Below, piece after piece: positions 1 to 9,148 of a stretch of 64,000 bases of DNA. Location of the stretch: the NCBI GenBank assembly GCA_039696685.1, contig CP155566.1:1426001-1490000 (forward strand). Direction: 5' to 3'. A program made the translations under genes and the position numbers. This DNA is from Vibrio sp. CDRSL-10 TSBA. GTDB lineage: Bacteria > Pseudomonadota > Gammaproteobacteria > Enterobacterales > Vibrionaceae. The notes beneath the pieces were generated by a model. It had not been told where the DNA came from. It ran no database searches and saw only the letters and a program-made list of their open reading frames with translations. The stretch's first letter is position 1; every line of letters starts with the position of its first letter.

Positions 1-521
1 GGGTTGGTCGGAATAAAGCTCAACAGCATCTGCGGAATAGTTAAATCAGCCACAGTAGAAGCGCGGCTTTCCAGCACGGCGATACGCGCTGTTTCGCGCG
101 CACCTTCAGTCAGGCCGGCAGCAGTCAGGCCAAAAGCCTGGGCAACGAAGATACCGATCAGTGCGGAGATCGCTGTTGTGATCAGCAGAACAAAAATCGT
201 CAGACCGGAGATTTTACCCAGCGAGCCGTTCTTATCCAGCTTAACCACGGCTGAAATCATCGAAACCAGCACCAGCGGCATGATCACCATCTTAAGCAGG
301 CCAACGTAGCCATTACCAACGATAGCAACCCATGACAGAGTATCGCTGATGACAGGGCTGCCTTCTCCGAAGATAAGTTGCAGCGCAAGGCCAAAAATGC
401 TGCCCAGCACCAGGCCCATTAAAACCATACGAGACAGGGTGTGTGACTTTTTCTGTTGTCCGAACAGGAAGAACAGAATGCCGACAAATACCGCAATCGC
501 TGCGATAGAGGCAAATGACAT
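1..521 (-). CDS. tcyP: L-cystine/sodium symporter TcyP, N-terminal part
   Basis: Sodium-coupled cystine uptake carrier of the dicarboxylate/amino acid:cation symporter (DAACS) family, in the inner membrane. The reverse strand encodes about 173 residues from an ATG at 519-521, beginning MSFASIAAIAVFVGILFFLF; the rest lies beyond the window edge. Hydrophobic helices are followed by VGNGYVGLLKMVIMPLV, LGKISGLT and IPQMLLSFIP, which match E. coli TcyP (YdjN) region by region. The identification rests on this alignment from memory. Two intact GAAC sites (462-465 and 471-474) are read correctly in frame here, which matters for the frameshift pattern seen elsewhere in the window. Confidence 0.88.
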   Translation of the reverse strand, partial: MSFASIAAIAVFVGILFFLFGQQKKSHTLSRMVLMGLVLGSIFGLALQLIFGEGSPVISDTLSWVAIVGNGYVGLLKMVIMPLVLVSMISAVVKLDKNGSLGKISGLTIFVLLITTAISALIGIFVAQAFGLTAAGLTEGARETARIAVLESRASTVADLTIPQMLLSFIPTN

Positions 522-921
522 GGTCGAAAATCCTTAAATTGGGGTTTATCCACGAGCCAGACCAGGCTGGAATTCGTCGATGCAATTAAGACGAATTGCA
601 TTGGATATAAAAGAGAGTCAGTGATTCAGTGCGCACTCTAGCGAGGATGATTTCAAATAGAAAAGATAAAAACCGAATTATTTATAATTAAAAGTTATAT
701 TGTTGGTGTTTTGTTTTGGTATTGTCGATAAATTCTGGTTAATTTGTCTATTTTCTATTCACTGGCAACAAAGTGAGTGTCTACGGGGCTTGGCAGGCGT
801 ATTGGCGGGCAGTAACAAAACCTCACCCGGAAAGAATGAGCCGTTCGAAAAGGTATATATCCAAACAACGTGGAGTTGCAGCCAACAGCGCTGCAGCTTC
901 AAGTAGGAAGGGTATACGTGA
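522..921. other. Gene-free spacer between tcyP and the SDR gene
   Basis: About 400 bases with no convincing gene. It should hold the tcyP promoter, in the AT-rich stretch around 640-710. It ends in a shortened ERIC repeat (852-917) that abuts the stop codon of the neighbouring gene. Short open frames here lack ribosome sites and family-like sequence. Confidence 0.5.
852..917 (-). repeat. Short-form ERIC repeat (internally deleted)
   Basis: Read on the minus strand, it begins GTATACCCTTCC, continues with ACTTGAAGCTGCAGCG and TTGGCTGCA, then jumps directly to the right-end motif GTTTGGATATA. Both ERIC termini are present but the central part is missing (about 65 bp instead of about 130). It lies a few bases past the stop codon of the SDR gene. 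Confidence 0.75.
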
Positions 922-1677
922 TTATAACGAGTCGTTGGTCCTGGTCAGCACCTGGCGCATAGCTTGTGAATTGAGGCAGGTAACAGGTGCGTGCTGGTAA
1001 TTCAATAATCCGTCGATCATCACGGCAGCGACATCTTTCGCTGCGATCGGAATAAAGTTTTTTAACTCACCTAACATCAGGTATTGGCCAAATGTCATAA
1101 AACGCTGCAGCCATAACTCACTGGCCCGGATTTCTTCCCGCTTTCCGACTAATGGACCGGGGCGAACAAAGATAACCTGTTCGAACCCCATTTTGCTGAT
1201 GGTCTGTTCAGCTCTCCCTTTGCAACGTAGGTAATGCGACATTGAGTTAGGGCTGGCACCGTAACTCGATACCACGGCTAAGCGGGTTACTCCTGCGTCT
1301 TTCATGCGCTGGGCGACCTGACACACCAAGGTATAGTCCACCGACTCCAGTGCAGACTTTGAACCTGCTTGTTTAAGGGTGGTGCCTAAAGCGATGATGC
1401 CAAGTTGTATGGTCATTGCCGTATTTACCCAGTCTTTGGTGTCAAGCAGGGGCGAAATCACTTCGCTCAGTTTGTCATGCTGAACCTTGAGAGGATGGCG
1501 GGTAAGGGTGATGACCTTATCGATCGCCGCATGTTGTAGTAACTGATCCAGGGTATGTGAGCCGACCAGTCCGCTGGCTCCGGCAATCATAACGCAATGA
1601 GCAGGTTTATCTGATGAAACCATAGCTGGTGAAGGTACCTTTTTATCTGAGTGGTTGTCTGAGTGATGGTGACTCAT
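922..1677 (-). CDS. Atypical SDR / NAD(P)-binding oxidoreductase
   Basis: A 251-residue protein of the atypical short-chain dehydrogenase group (HTATIP2/TIP30 or YbjT-like). The Rossmann motif GASGLVG lies at about residues 33-39, followed by VITLTRHPL. VSSYGAS and a later YLRCK give a Y-x3-K pair. The substrate cannot be told from sequence. The first 18 residues are histidine/serine-rich (MSHHHSDNHSDKK), so initiation may really be at the internal Met19. It is transcribed alone, with a 38-codon reading frame upstream on the same strand. Confidence 0.75.
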   Translation of the reverse strand: MSHHHSDNHSDKKVPSPAMVSSDKPAHCVMIAGASGLVGSHTLDQLLQHAAIDKVITLTRHPLKVQHDKLSEVISPLLDTKDWVNTAMTIQLGIIALGTTLKQAGSKSALESVDYTLVCQVAQRMKDAGVTRLAVVSSYGASPNSMSHYLRCKGRAEQTISKMGFEQVIFVRPGPLVGKREEIRASELWLQRFMTFGQYLMLGELKNFIPIAAKDVAAVMIDGLLNYQHAPVTCLNSQAMRQVLTRTNDSL

Positions 1678-2123
1678 TGCTGTCGCTATATCATTGCTGT
1701 CGCTATAGTTGAACCGGCGTGACTGATACGGTAATAATTTAAAAATCGGTGAGTGTATGGGTAATGAACAGACACACTATAGTGCGGTCTTGAAGAGCAT
1801 CACAGTTACGTTAAACCCAGAGGAAACCTGATGGCTTTTCTTATGGTCAGAAGGTTTTGTAGGTTGTTTTTGTGAACGTTGATTAGCAAACATAACGTCT
1901 CCTTTATCGGATGGTTTGTCATTAGTTAGTGTAGACCATATTTCTATCAACCACTTACTAAGTTGCTGAGCAACCTTTTACATACCTGGTGGTGAATGTT
2001 TGATCGATTTTGTGATTTAAATAGGCTGACGAGTGGGTTTCGTTTGTTATCGGTAAACGATTACGGTTAGACTGCCTAAAAGACTTCATCTTAATGTGTT
2101 TACCCAATTTACGGATAAATTGT
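1678..2123. other. Divergent intergenic region
   Basis: Separates the minus-strand SDR gene from the plus-strand flavin reductase/cobalamin block. Apart from the small reading frame at 1777-1893, I see only AT-rich promoter-like sequence. I looked for a cobalamin riboswitch ahead of the cob genes and found no B12-box-like sequence. Confidence 0.45.
1777..1893 (-). CDS. Possible 38-residue small protein
   Basis: Not recognised. ATG at 1891-1893 is preceded by a strong Shine-Dalgarno (AAAGGAGACGTT on the coding strand). The frame reads MFANQRSQKQPTK, continues basic and polar, and ends FNVTVMLFKTAL. It has no membrane segment. The main support is the near-ideal ribosome site in front of an otherwise unassigned spacer. 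It could share a transcript with the SDR gene 100 bases downstream. Confidence 0.35.
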   Translation of the reverse strand: MFANQRSQKQPTKPSDHKKSHQVSSGFNVTVMLFKTAL

Positions 2124-2735
2124 ATGTATATTGATTTAAGTCAGTGGGACCCGGCTAACATTTATCATTTAATGACACAGACTGTCGTCCCTCGTCCCAT
2201 CGCATGGGTATTAACCGAATCTCATGAAGATAATTTCAATCTGGCGCCTTTTTCTTACTTTACTCCGGTGTCGAGTAATCCGCCTCTGTTGATGATTTCG
2301 ATTGGCAAGAAACCCAATGGAGATATCAAGGATACTGCGGTCAACGTGAAAAAAACGCGTAAGTTGGTGATTCATATTGCTAATGGCTCATTAGCCAAGA
2401 GTGTTACCCGTACTGCGGCAACGCTTGAGCATGGCGAGTCCGAAGTGACCGCTAACGATATTGAACTGGAAGAGTTTGAAGGGTTTTCGCTGCCAAGAGT
2501 CAGTAATTGTCCGGTGGCCTTTGGTTGCTCATTGTACGAGATTCAGGAAATCGGCTCGACGCCGCAAACTCTGCTGATCGCTAAGGTAGAAAAAGTCTAT
2601 CTGGCCAGCTACATCGCAGAGCAACATGGCGAAGGGCTGAAGGTCGATGCACGTAAACTTAATCCACTGTCCCGTTTGGGCGGTGGTGAATATGCCACAT
2701 TAGATAAAGTATTCAGTTTTCAACGACCGAAATAA
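2124..2735 (+). CDS. Flavin reductase-like FMN-binding protein
   Basis: About 203 residues with the flavin-reductase-like, split-barrel FMN-binding fold. VVPRPIAWVLT near the N terminus and LAPFSYFTPVSSNPPLLMIS are the family's flavin-binding segments; LNPLSRLGGGEYATLD is its typical C-terminal motif. An in-frame ATG lies 30 bases upstream, but the family normally begins just before the MYIDLSQWDP-type segment, so 2124 is preferred. It sits 12 bases ahead of cobT and may lead that operon. A role in supplying reduced flavin (for example cobalt reduction) is inference only. Confidence 0.8.
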   Translation: MYIDLSQWDPANIYHLMTQTVVPRPIAWVLTESHEDNFNLAPFSYFTPVSSNPPLLMISIGKKPNGDIKDTAVNVKKTRKLVIHIANGSLAKSVTRTAATLEHGESEVTANDIELEEFEGFSLPRVSNCPVAFGCSLYEIQEIGSTPQTLLIAKVEKVYLASYIAEQHGEGLKVDARKLNPLSRLGGGEYATLDKVFSFQRPK

Positions 2736-2747
2736 TCAGGAACACAC

Positions 2748-3777
2748 ATGTTAGATCTCTCTTTTCGCGATGCGATTGCGCAGCGAATTGATCAAAAAAC
2801 TAAGCCGCTTGGCGCGCTTGGCCAATTAGAAACTGTTGCCGCGCAACTGGCATTGATTCAGAGTCAGGGACGCAGTGCAGCGACAACTCAGATTGAGATT
2901 CACCAACCGACAGTGCTGGTGTTTGCCGGTGACCACGGTATTGCTGATGAAGGAGTCAGCATTGCGCCGAGTGCCGTCACTCAACAGATGGTGCTGAACT
3001 TTCTGGCTGGCGGAGCGGCCGTTAACTGTTTCTGTCGTGCTAACCAGGTTGCCATTAAGGTGATTGATTGTGGCATTTTATTGCCAGTGGAATCGGACCA
3101 TCAGGACTTCGTGCAGCAGCGTCTGGGTGAGCGTACCGCTAACTTCGCGCAGCAGCCTGCAATGACGGCAGATCAAGTTGAGAAAGGGCTGGAGTTTGGC
3201 CGTCGGATTACCCGACAGGTCATTGAATCCGGATCTAACCTGGTGATGTTTGGTGAGATGGGTATCGCGAATACCAGCAGCGCAGCGGCATTACTGGCTG
3301 CATTGAGCGCTTTACCGGTTGAACAGTGTGTGGGTTTAGGCACCGGTATTTCCGAGCAGCAGTACCAGAAAAAGTGTCAGTTGGTTGCCCAGGGCGTCAG
3401 CCGTTGTGAGAGTGCGGATCCTAAATCCGTGCTGGCACAAGTGGGCGGCTTTGAGATAGTACAGATGGTGGGCGCTTTTCTGGGGGCTTGTGAACAACGT
3501 ACACCGGTTCTGGTTGATGGCTTTATTGTCACTGTTGCCGCTTATATTGCGACTCTGCTGCAACCTGAATGCCGCGATTATCTGCTGTTTGCCCATCGTT
3601 TCCCATGAGTCGGGCCACAAAGCGGTACTTGAACTTCTGCAAGCGCAACCTTTGCTTGACCTCGACCTGCGTCTGGGCGAGGGCACAGGCGCTGTGCTGG
3701 CGGTTCCTCTGCTGCGCGCTGCAGCTGAGTTTTACAACTCAATGGCCAGCTTTGCTGAGGCAGGAGTAACCGTGTAA
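2748..3777 (+). CDS. cobT: CobT, nicotinate-nucleotide:dimethylbenzimidazole phosphoribosyltransferase (frameshifted as sequenced)
   Basis: Makes alpha-ribazole phosphate for the lower ligand of cobalamin. The first frame covers residues 1 to about 284 ([36 protein letters not shown]). It then runs into a stop after [10 protein letters not shown]. One base back, the reading continues [13 protein letters not shown] and [12 protein letters not shown], which carries the catalytic glutamate. Dropping one T from the TTT at 3599-3601 (GTTTC to GTTC) restores about 342 residues, close to the family length. Its TAA shares a base with the cobS ATG. The gene is probably intact in the organism. Confidence 0.92.
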
Positions 3778-4577
3778 TGCTGCGCGGCATGACTTATCAA
3801 TGCCAGCTGTTTTTGCTGGCAGTGAGCTTCTTTTCCCGTCTGCCAGTACCCCGAAATTTACCTTACAGTAGTGAACGAATGAATCAGGCCGGGCGCTATT
3901 TCGCTCTGGTCGGTTTGCTGCTTGGGGCAATTTGTGCCGCTGTATATGGATTACTGAGCCAGTTTCTGCCTGCTAATGTCGCGATATTACTGACCATGGC
4001 AGTCAGCTTACTGCTGACCGGCGCATTTCATGAAGATGGGCTGACCGATATGGCTGATGGTATCGGTGGTGGCATGACGCTGGAGCGGCGCCTGACTATT
4101 ATGAAAGACAGTCGCATCGGGACTTACGGCGCATCAGCTCTCATTATGGCGTTGCTTGGCAAGTATGTGTTGCTGACTACGCTGGCCGGGCAAATCTCGC
4201 TGCTTCCGGTGCTGTTGCTTGGCTACACCTTAAGCCGCGCTGTCGCTGCGACGCTGATTTATGACATGCCTTATGTCTCCGACCCCGACAGCAGTAAATC
4301 CAAACCTTTAGCTAACCGACAGAGCCGCCTGGAACTGGTGGTGTTGTGCCTGTGTGGTATCTTGCCGTTATTGGCATTCACTGGCGTTGTCTGGTTGTGG
4401 GCTGTGCTCATCTGTTTAGGTCTGCGTTACGCAATGAAGCACTGGTTGATGAAGCGCTTAGGCGGTTTTACCGGTGACTGTTTAGGCGGGGTTCAGCAGA
4501 TCACTGAATTAGCACTCTACATCCTTGTGATTGCGTTACAGCACAACGGTATGACCATTCTTGGAGGAGTGCTATGA
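3777..4577 (+). CDS. cobS: CobS, adenosylcobinamide-GDP ribazoletransferase
   Basis: Membrane enzyme that joins adenosylcobinamide-GDP to alpha-ribazole (phosphate), the last assembly step of cobalamin. It has 266 residues and several transmembrane helices. FFSRLPVP lies near the N terminus; [18 protein letters not shown] provides the conserved acidic metal/substrate motif; [10 protein letters not shown] and [13 protein letters not shown] are also family signatures. Start ATG overlaps the cobT stop by one base, indicating translational coupling. Confidence 0.95.
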   Translation: MLRGMTYQCQLFLLAVSFFSRLPVPRNLPYSSERMNQAGRYFALVGLLLGAICAAVYGLLSQFLPANVAILLTMAVSLLLTGAFHEDGLTDMADGIGGGMTLERRLTIMKDSRIGTYGASALIMALLGKYVLLTTLAGQISLLPVLLLGYTLSRAVAATLIYDMPYVSDPDSSKSKPLANRQSRLELVVLCLCGILPLLAFTGVVWLWAVLICLGLRYAMKHWLMKRLGGFTGDCLGGVQQITELALYILVIALQHNGMTILGGVL

Positions 4578-4596
4578 GTATTTGGGTAGGGGTTGT

Positions 4597-5143
4597 ATGA
4601 GCATTCATCTGATTCTGGGCGGTGCCCGCAGCGGTAAATCCAGCTATGCCGAGCGTCAGGCCAGGCAGTATCTGGCTCGTACTCCGGGCGGGCGCTTGCA
4701 TTACGTGGCGACCGCGATTGCGTTTGATGACGAGATGCGTGAACGCATTGCCCATCACCGGCTGCAGCGTGGTGGTGACTGGCAAGAACATGAAGCGCCG
4801 ACGCAACTGGCTCAGACTCTGGCTGAGATGCAAGCCGGCGATGTGGTGCTGGTTGATTGTCTGACACTGTGGCTTAATAACGTCATCTACAATGATGGCC
4901 AGACGATGAATGCCGGGCAGATCAGTCAACAGGTGGAACAACTGGCTCAGTCTCTGGCGCGAAACGCAAGCCTCGGTGCTGTTAGTTTCTAATGAGGTGG
5001 GCATGGGTGTGGTGCCTATGGGCGAGGTTTCCCGTTTGTTTGTCGACCACGCAGGCTGGATGAACCAGGCGATTGCCGCGGTCGCAGACTCCGTTGTGTT
5101 GGTCGCGGCAGGCCTGCCACTGACACTGAAGAGTTCCTCATGA
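4597..5143 (+). CDS. cobU: CobU, adenosylcobinamide kinase / guanylyltransferase (frameshifted as sequenced)
   Basis: Phosphorylates adenosylcobinamide and transfers GMP to it. P-loop GGARSGKS is at residues 8-15; VATAIAFDDEM and RIAHHRLQRG carry the guanylylated histidine; VLVDCLTLWLNN is the Walker B region. The frame breaks at GAAAC 4961-4965. Removing one A gives LARTQASVLLVSNEVGMG, as in the family, and a total of about 181 residues. ATG 4597 was chosen because MSIHLILGGARSGKS is the usual start. The stop overlaps the cobC start in an ATGA. Confidence 0.92.
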
Positions 5144-5751
5144 TTCGGGTGTATCTGTTACGGCATGCCAAAACGCAAGGGCCGGCGGCGTTAAACGGCC
5201 GGACTGATGTTTTGGTGGCACCAGAGCGTCAGCGCCAGCTGGCCAGTCAGTTGCAAGCGTACCACTTTCAACAGGTGATCAGCTCACCGCTTAGCCGCTG
5301 CGCTGATTTAGCGCTGTTGTTGCAGCAGCAATCTCCGCAGTTGCCCGTCAGCCTGGAAGCTGACTTTCAGGAAATGGACTTTGGTTTGTACGATGGGCGC
5401 AGCTTTGATGCTCTTGCGCCTCACTGGGCGGAGCTGGAAGCATTCTGGCGTTCACCTGCCGATAACCCTCTGCTACAGGCCGAAACATTACAGGCTTGCT
5501 ATCAGAGAGTCACATCAGCCTGGCAGCGTTGGTTGCCCTCTTTGCAGGACAACAGCCTGATTATCGCCCATGGCGGAACGATCCGGTTGTTACTGGCGCA
5601 TATTCTTAAGGTGGACTGGCGTAACCCGGCCTGGTTCGCTTCACTGGCGATTGGTAATCAAACCCTGACCCGGCTGGATATCTATCCTGCTCAGCCACCA
5701 GTGGTTACCGTAAAGTGTATTGGCAGTGAACTCTCTGCCCCCGCCGATTAG
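5140..5751 (+). CDS. cobC: Alpha-ribazole phosphatase CobC (histidine phosphatase family)
   Basis: A 203-residue phosphoglycerate-mutase-type phosphatase that removes the phosphate from alpha-ribazole-5'-phosphate or adenosylcobalamin phosphate. LLRHAKT near residue 6 holds the catalytic RH; NGRTD, ISSPLSRC, EMDFGLYDG and IIAHGGTIR (second catalytic His) follow in family order. It overlaps cobU by four bases (ATGA), so the nucleotide-loop genes cobT, cobS, cobU and cobC form one coupled operon. Confidence 0.9.
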   Translation: MIRVYLLRHAKTQGPAALNGRTDVLVAPERQRQLASQLQAYHFQQVISSPLSRCADLALLLQQQSPQLPVSLEADFQEMDFGLYDGRSFDALAPHWAELEAFWRSPADNPLLQAETLQACYQRVTSAWQRWLPSLQDNSLIIAHGGTIRLLLAHILKVDWRNPAWFASLAIGNQTLTRLDIYPAQPPVVTVKCIGSELSAPAD

Positions 5752-5785
5752 TGGTGAGCAATTTGCAGCGAATGAAAAGATAACG

Positions 5786-5803
5786 TATTGAACTAATTCA
5801 ATA
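5786..5803. promoter_or_regulatory. Perfect 18-bp palindrome upstream of astE
   Basis: TATTGAA-CTAA-TTCAATA has two perfect 7-base arms with a 4-base centre. It lies in the 259-base gap between cobC and astE. Spacing does not fit an ArgR box (TGAA and TTCA are four, not six, bases apart). The binding protein is unknown. Confidence 0.35.
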
Positions 5804-6010
5804 TAGAGTATCTGAAGCAGTTAGTGATAGAATTCGCGCTAACCAGCAATTCGTCACCCCGTTGTTTTTATCTGATGATTCGGTGTGGGCATTTAAAGAG
5901 TCGCTGTTTTTGACTGAACCCGGCCAACAGGTCTCCATAAGTGGGATCGTACCAACATAATTTGGCTGCACAATTCTTTAACATACCGCTGTGCAATAAA
6001 GGAGTAGCGC

Positions 6011-7039
6011 ATGACGAAGTCTCTATTTCGCCAATCTTTTCTTTTTGACAGTTTAGATCTCGACCAGGCGGTCAGTGCAGCAGAAATGCAAACTGGCGGC
6101 GGGGTGACACTTAAGCTCCATGAGCGCGGTATTCTCGAAGTGATACCGGCCCGGCTTGACCACGAAACCCGACACATTGTGATTTCTACCGGTATCCATG
6201 GCGATGAAACCGCGCCGATGGAACTGATTGATAAACTGGTTGAAGATATCATGATCGGTTTCCAGCCGGTCAACGAGCGTCTGTTGCTGATTATCGCGCA
6301 TCCGCAAGCCACCAATCAGCACACCCGTTTTATTGAAGAGAACCTGAACCGCCTTTTCGATGACAAGCCGCGAGAAACCAGCACTGAGCTGGTGATTGCT
6401 GATCAGCTTAAAATTTTACTGCATGAGTTTTTTGCCGATACGCCGATGGAGCAGCGCTGGCACCTTGATCTGCATTGTGCGATCCGTGGTTCCAAACACT
6501 ATTCGTTTGCGGTCAGCCCTCGCGCACGCCATGCAGTGCGCAGCCGTGCCCTGATGGATTTTGTTGAAAGTGCGCATGTTGAAGCGGTGATGCTGTCCAA
6601 TGCCCCTTCGGCGACGTTCAGCTGGTATAGCGCTGAGACATTTGGTGCTCAGGCGCTGACGCTGGAACTGGGCCAAGTGGCCCGGATCGGTGATAACGAT
6701 TTAAAACGTCTGGTTGCTTTTGATTTGGCAACTCGTGACCTGATTTCACGCGAACCTTCCGAGCATTTACCGAAAAAAGCGGTCATGTATCGGGTCAGCC
6801 GTACCATTGTGCGTCTGCATGACGATTTCGATTTCCGTTTCGATGATTCAGTCGAGAATTTTACTTCGTTCGTCCATGGTGAAGTGTTTGGTCATGATGG
6901 TGATAAGCCTTTAATGGCAAAAAATGAAGGGGAAGCCATTGTGTTCCCCAACCGCCGGGTCGCGATTGGTCAACGCGCCGCATTGATGGTGTGTAAAGTG
7001 GATGTACGGTACGAAGACGATCAACTGGTATACGATTAA
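6011..7039 (+). CDS. astE: Succinylglutamate desuccinylase AstE
   Basis: Zinc hydrolase that splits N-succinylglutamate into glutamate and succinate, last step of the arginine succinyltransferase (AST) pathway. It has 342 residues of the AstE/aspartoacylase family. STGIHGDETAP supplies the metal ligands His63 and Glu66; the later LDLHCAIRG supplies the third. AAAGGAG ten bases upstream fixes the ATG. It is not next to the other ast genes here but sits between cobC and btuC, apparently as a single gene. Confidence 0.92.
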   Translation: MTKSLFRQSFLFDSLDLDQAVSAAEMQTGGGVTLKLHERGILEVIPARLDHETRHIVISTGIHGDETAPMELIDKLVEDIMIGFQPVNERLLLIIAHPQATNQHTRFIEENLNRLFDDKPRETSTELVIADQLKILLHEFFADTPMEQRWHLDLHCAIRGSKHYSFAVSPRARHAVRSRALMDFVESAHVEAVMLSNAPSATFSWYSAETFGAQALTLELGQVARIGDNDLKRLVAFDLATRDLISREPSEHLPKKAVMYRVSRTIVRLHDDFDFRFDDSVENFTSFVHGEVFGHDGDKPLMAKNEGEAIVFPNRRVAIGQRAALMVCKVDVRYEDDQLVYD

Positions 7040-7156
7040 AGCGTAATCAGCCTGGTGCTTAATGCGGCGCTGCGTCGGTTGCAAGCAAAGTTAGTTCTTT
7101 CTATTTGAGTGGCTTAACGTTAATGTTAGGCCATTCTTATTTATCGTCCGAGTTTC

Positions 7157-8146
7157 ATGGATTTTAGTCAGCTTATACAACATAAACAGCGCCGTTGGCA
7201 GCGCGCCGCGGTGGTCATGCTGCTCCTGCTGCTGGTGGCCAGTCTGTCCTATGTGATGGTCGGAGAACTGTTTATCTCACCATTCGAACCCATGAGCCCG
7301 CTGGAGCAGAAACTATTGCTGGATTTGCGTCTGCCGCGTCTGTTCGCCGCTATTGTCATCGGGGCTGCGCTGGCCGTTTCCGGTGCGACTTTGCAGGTGC
7401 TGCTCGGGAATGTATTGGCCGAGCCCGGCGTGATTGGCATTTCCGGCGGGGCCAGCGTCGCTATGGTTGTGGTGCTGTTCTTCTTTCCTGAGTCTGCCAG
7501 CCCGGAGCTTTTCATGATATCGGCTGTGATTGGCTCTTTGCTGTTTACTCTGCTGCTGGTCTCAATAGCGAAAGCGATGCGTCTCACCACAACCCGGTTA
7601 CTGTTAGTCGGGGTGGCGCTGGGTATCTTATCCGGTGCGGTGGTAACTTGGGCGTTTTACTTTAGCGATGATCTCAGTTTACGTCAGTTGATGTACTGGC
7701 TGATGGGCAGTATCGGCGGGGCAAGCTGGTATCAGCATACTTTGTCTCTGGTCGCGGTGCCGGTCATCATCTGGCTGATGCTGCAGGGTAAAACACTCGA
7801 CAAACTGATGCTGGGTGAAACCCATGCCAAGCAGTTAGGTGTTGATGTCGCACGTTTACGCTGGCAATTGATCCTGGCGGTCTCTGTTTTGGTTGGTGCG
7901 GCGGTCGCCCTGGGCGGAGTGATTGGCTTTGTGGGTCTGGTGGTACCGCATCTGCTGCGTCTGGCGCTGGGTACTGAAAACCGTATGTTGTTACCGCTTT
8001 CGGCGATAAGTGGCGCTTTACTGTTGGTGTTTGCCGATACCATCGCACGGCTGGCACTCAACTCAGCTGAACTGCCGCTCGGCGTAGTGACCACGTCACT
8101 CGGTGCACCTATCTTTATCTGGATGTTGATTAAAAATCATCACTAG
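7157..8146 (+). CDS. btuC: Vitamin B12 ABC transporter permease BtuC
   Basis: A 329-residue FecCD-type permease with about ten hydrophobic helices. Family segments are [58 protein letters not shown] (cytoplasmic coupling helix) and [20 protein letters not shown]. BtuC rather than a siderophore permease is preferred because btuD follows and cob salvage genes precede. The ribosome site is weak and the start could shift slightly. Confidence 0.9.
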   Translation: MDFSQLIQHKQRRWQRAAVVMLLLLLVASLSYVMVGELFISPFEPMSPLEQKLLLDLRLPRLFAAIVIGAALAVSGATLQVLLGNVLAEPGVIGISGGASVAMVVVLFFFPESASPELFMISAVIGSLLFTLLLVSIAKAMRLTTTRLLLVGVALGILSGAVVTWAFYFSDDLSLRQLMYWLMGSIGGASWYQHTLSLVAVPVIIWLMLQGKTLDKLMLGETHAKQLGVDVARLRWQLILAVSVLVGAAVALGGVIGFVGLVVPHLLRLALGTENRMLLPLSAISGALLLVFADTIARLALNSAELPLGVVTTSLGAPIFIWMLIKNHH

Positions 8147-8181
8147 CTCCTGTTATTTGAACTGTCCGGAATTGCGACGCT

Positions 8182-8937
8182 ATGATTCAGATTAAAAGCC
8201 TCAATGTAGACTCACGTTTATTACCTCTCTCGTTTGATTGCCAGGCGGGCGAAGTGCTCCACGTTGTGGGGCCGAACGGCAGCGGCAAAAGTACCCTGCT
8301 GGCGGCTCTGGCCGGGGTACTCGACAGTGATGGCGACATCCGGGTGGGGGAAGTCGATGTTCGGGGTGCCAGTCTGTCCGATTTAGCCTTGCATCGTGCT
8401 TATCTGTCACAAAGTGAAAAGCCGGCATTTAACTTGGACGTGTTCCAGTATCTGGCATTGTCATTACCAGCCAGTGCGACAGGGATGGAAGAAGAGGTTA
8501 ATCAGGCAATTAAAACCATCACTGCCATGCTGAAAATTGCGGATAAGTTGCATCGTTCCATTCACCATCTGTCCGGAGGGGAATGGCAGCGGGTGCGTTT
8601 AGCCGGCAGTTGTTTACAAGTCTGGCCGGCACTTAACCCCTACGCCAAGCTGATGATTCTTGATGAGCCGGCAGCCCCGCTCGATATTGCTCAGGAAGGT
8701 TTACTGTATGCTCTGATTGAGCAAATGGCAGAGCAGGGGATTACGGTGGTTATGGCCAATCATGATCTTAACCGTTCACTGCGTCATGCCGATAAAGTGC
8801 TACTGCTGAATCAGGGCGTTGTTCATCGCTTTGGCCGCGCAGATGAGGTACTGAGTGCCGAAAATCTGGCCCAAGTATTTGAAACCTCAATCAAGCGGGT
8901 CGAGCTTGAAGGCAAACCTTACCTGATCTTCGACTAA
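8182..8937 (+). CDS. btuD: Vitamin B12 ABC transporter ATPase BtuD
   Basis: A 251-residue ATPase partner of BtuC. Walker A GPNGSGKST is at about residues 31-39, the signature reads LSGGEWQRVRLA, and Walker B LMILDEPAAPLD is followed by the switch histidine in MANHDL. PAAPLDIAQ after Walker B is typical of BtuD. It lies 35 bases after btuC. No terminator directly follows; the next strong one (9119-9149) ends the putative small RNA. Confidence 0.92.
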   Translation: MIQIKSLNVDSRLLPLSFDCQAGEVLHVVGPNGSGKSTLLAALAGVLDSDGDIRVGEVDVRGASLSDLALHRAYLSQSEKPAFNLDVFQYLALSLPASATGMEEEVNQAIKTITAMLKIADKLHRSIHHLSGGEWQRVRLAGSCLQVWPALNPYAKLMILDEPAAPLDIAQEGLLYALIEQMAEQGITVVMANHDLNRSLRHADKVLLLNQGVVHRFGRADEVLSAENLAQVFETSIKRVELEGKPYLIFD

Positions 8938-8941
8938 TTTG

Positions 8942-8954
8942 GTGCACTGAGCAC
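8942..8954. promoter_or_regulatory. Possible activator half-sites upstream of the sigma-54 promoter
   Basis: GTGC-ACTGA-GCAC is a small inverted repeat about 110 bases before the -24/-12 element at 9051-9066. That is a usual distance for enhancer-binding-protein sites. It resembles part of an NtrC site but is too short to assign. Confidence 0.25.
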
Positions 8955-9050
8955 AACTCTGGGTCAGCTACTCCTTTAGAGTCAGAACGCTAAAAATAAT
9001 ACAATTAATTATTTTATTTTAAAACAATGAGTTATGTTGATTTTAAAAGT

Positions 9051-9066
9051 TGGCACGGTTATGGCA
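9051..9066 (+). promoter_or_regulatory. Sigma-54 (-24/-12) promoter
   Basis: TGGCACGGTTATGGCA matches the RpoN consensus TGGCACG-N4-TTGCA at all but one base, with GG (9052-9053) and GC (9064-9065) in the required spacing. Transcription would start near 9077. No gene starts in the next 300 bases; a strong terminator follows at 9119-9149. Confidence 0.7.
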
Positions 9067-9076
9067 TTAATAAGAT

Positions 9077-9148
9077 CGATACATTCTCGTTCTTGTTAGG
9101 CTTTTTATAGTCTCCTTAGCCACCTTGCTCCCAAGGTGGCCTTTTTTT
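9077..9148 (+). ncRNA. Candidate sigma-54-dependent small RNA, about 72 nt
   Basis: Bounded by the -24/-12 promoter at 9051-9066 and an intrinsic terminator ending in seven U residues, the typical end of an Hfq-bound sRNA. No open frame of any size fits. An unpaired stretch GTCTCCTTA (9110-9118) could pair with Shine-Dalgarno sequences of the form UAAGGAGAC. The Qrr core (GGCTAGGTGACCC-like) is absent, so it is not a recognisable Qrr. Exact ends are inferred. Confidence 0.5.

Noticed and set aside
700..906. Short open frames in the tcyP/SDR spacer
   Set aside because: No ribosome sites, composition like the surrounding non-coding DNA, and overlap with an ERIC repeat.
1678..2123. Cobalamin riboswitch ahead of the cob genes
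   Set aside because: Searched by eye for the B12 box and the conserved GCCACTG-like core on both strands; neither was found.
3599..3602. Programmed ribosomal frameshifting as the cause of the split genes
   Set aside because: The break sites lack slippery heptamers and downstream pseudoknots, occur in unrelated housekeeping genes on both strands, and all need the same one-base correction in GAAAC/GTTTC. A sequence-level cause fits better.
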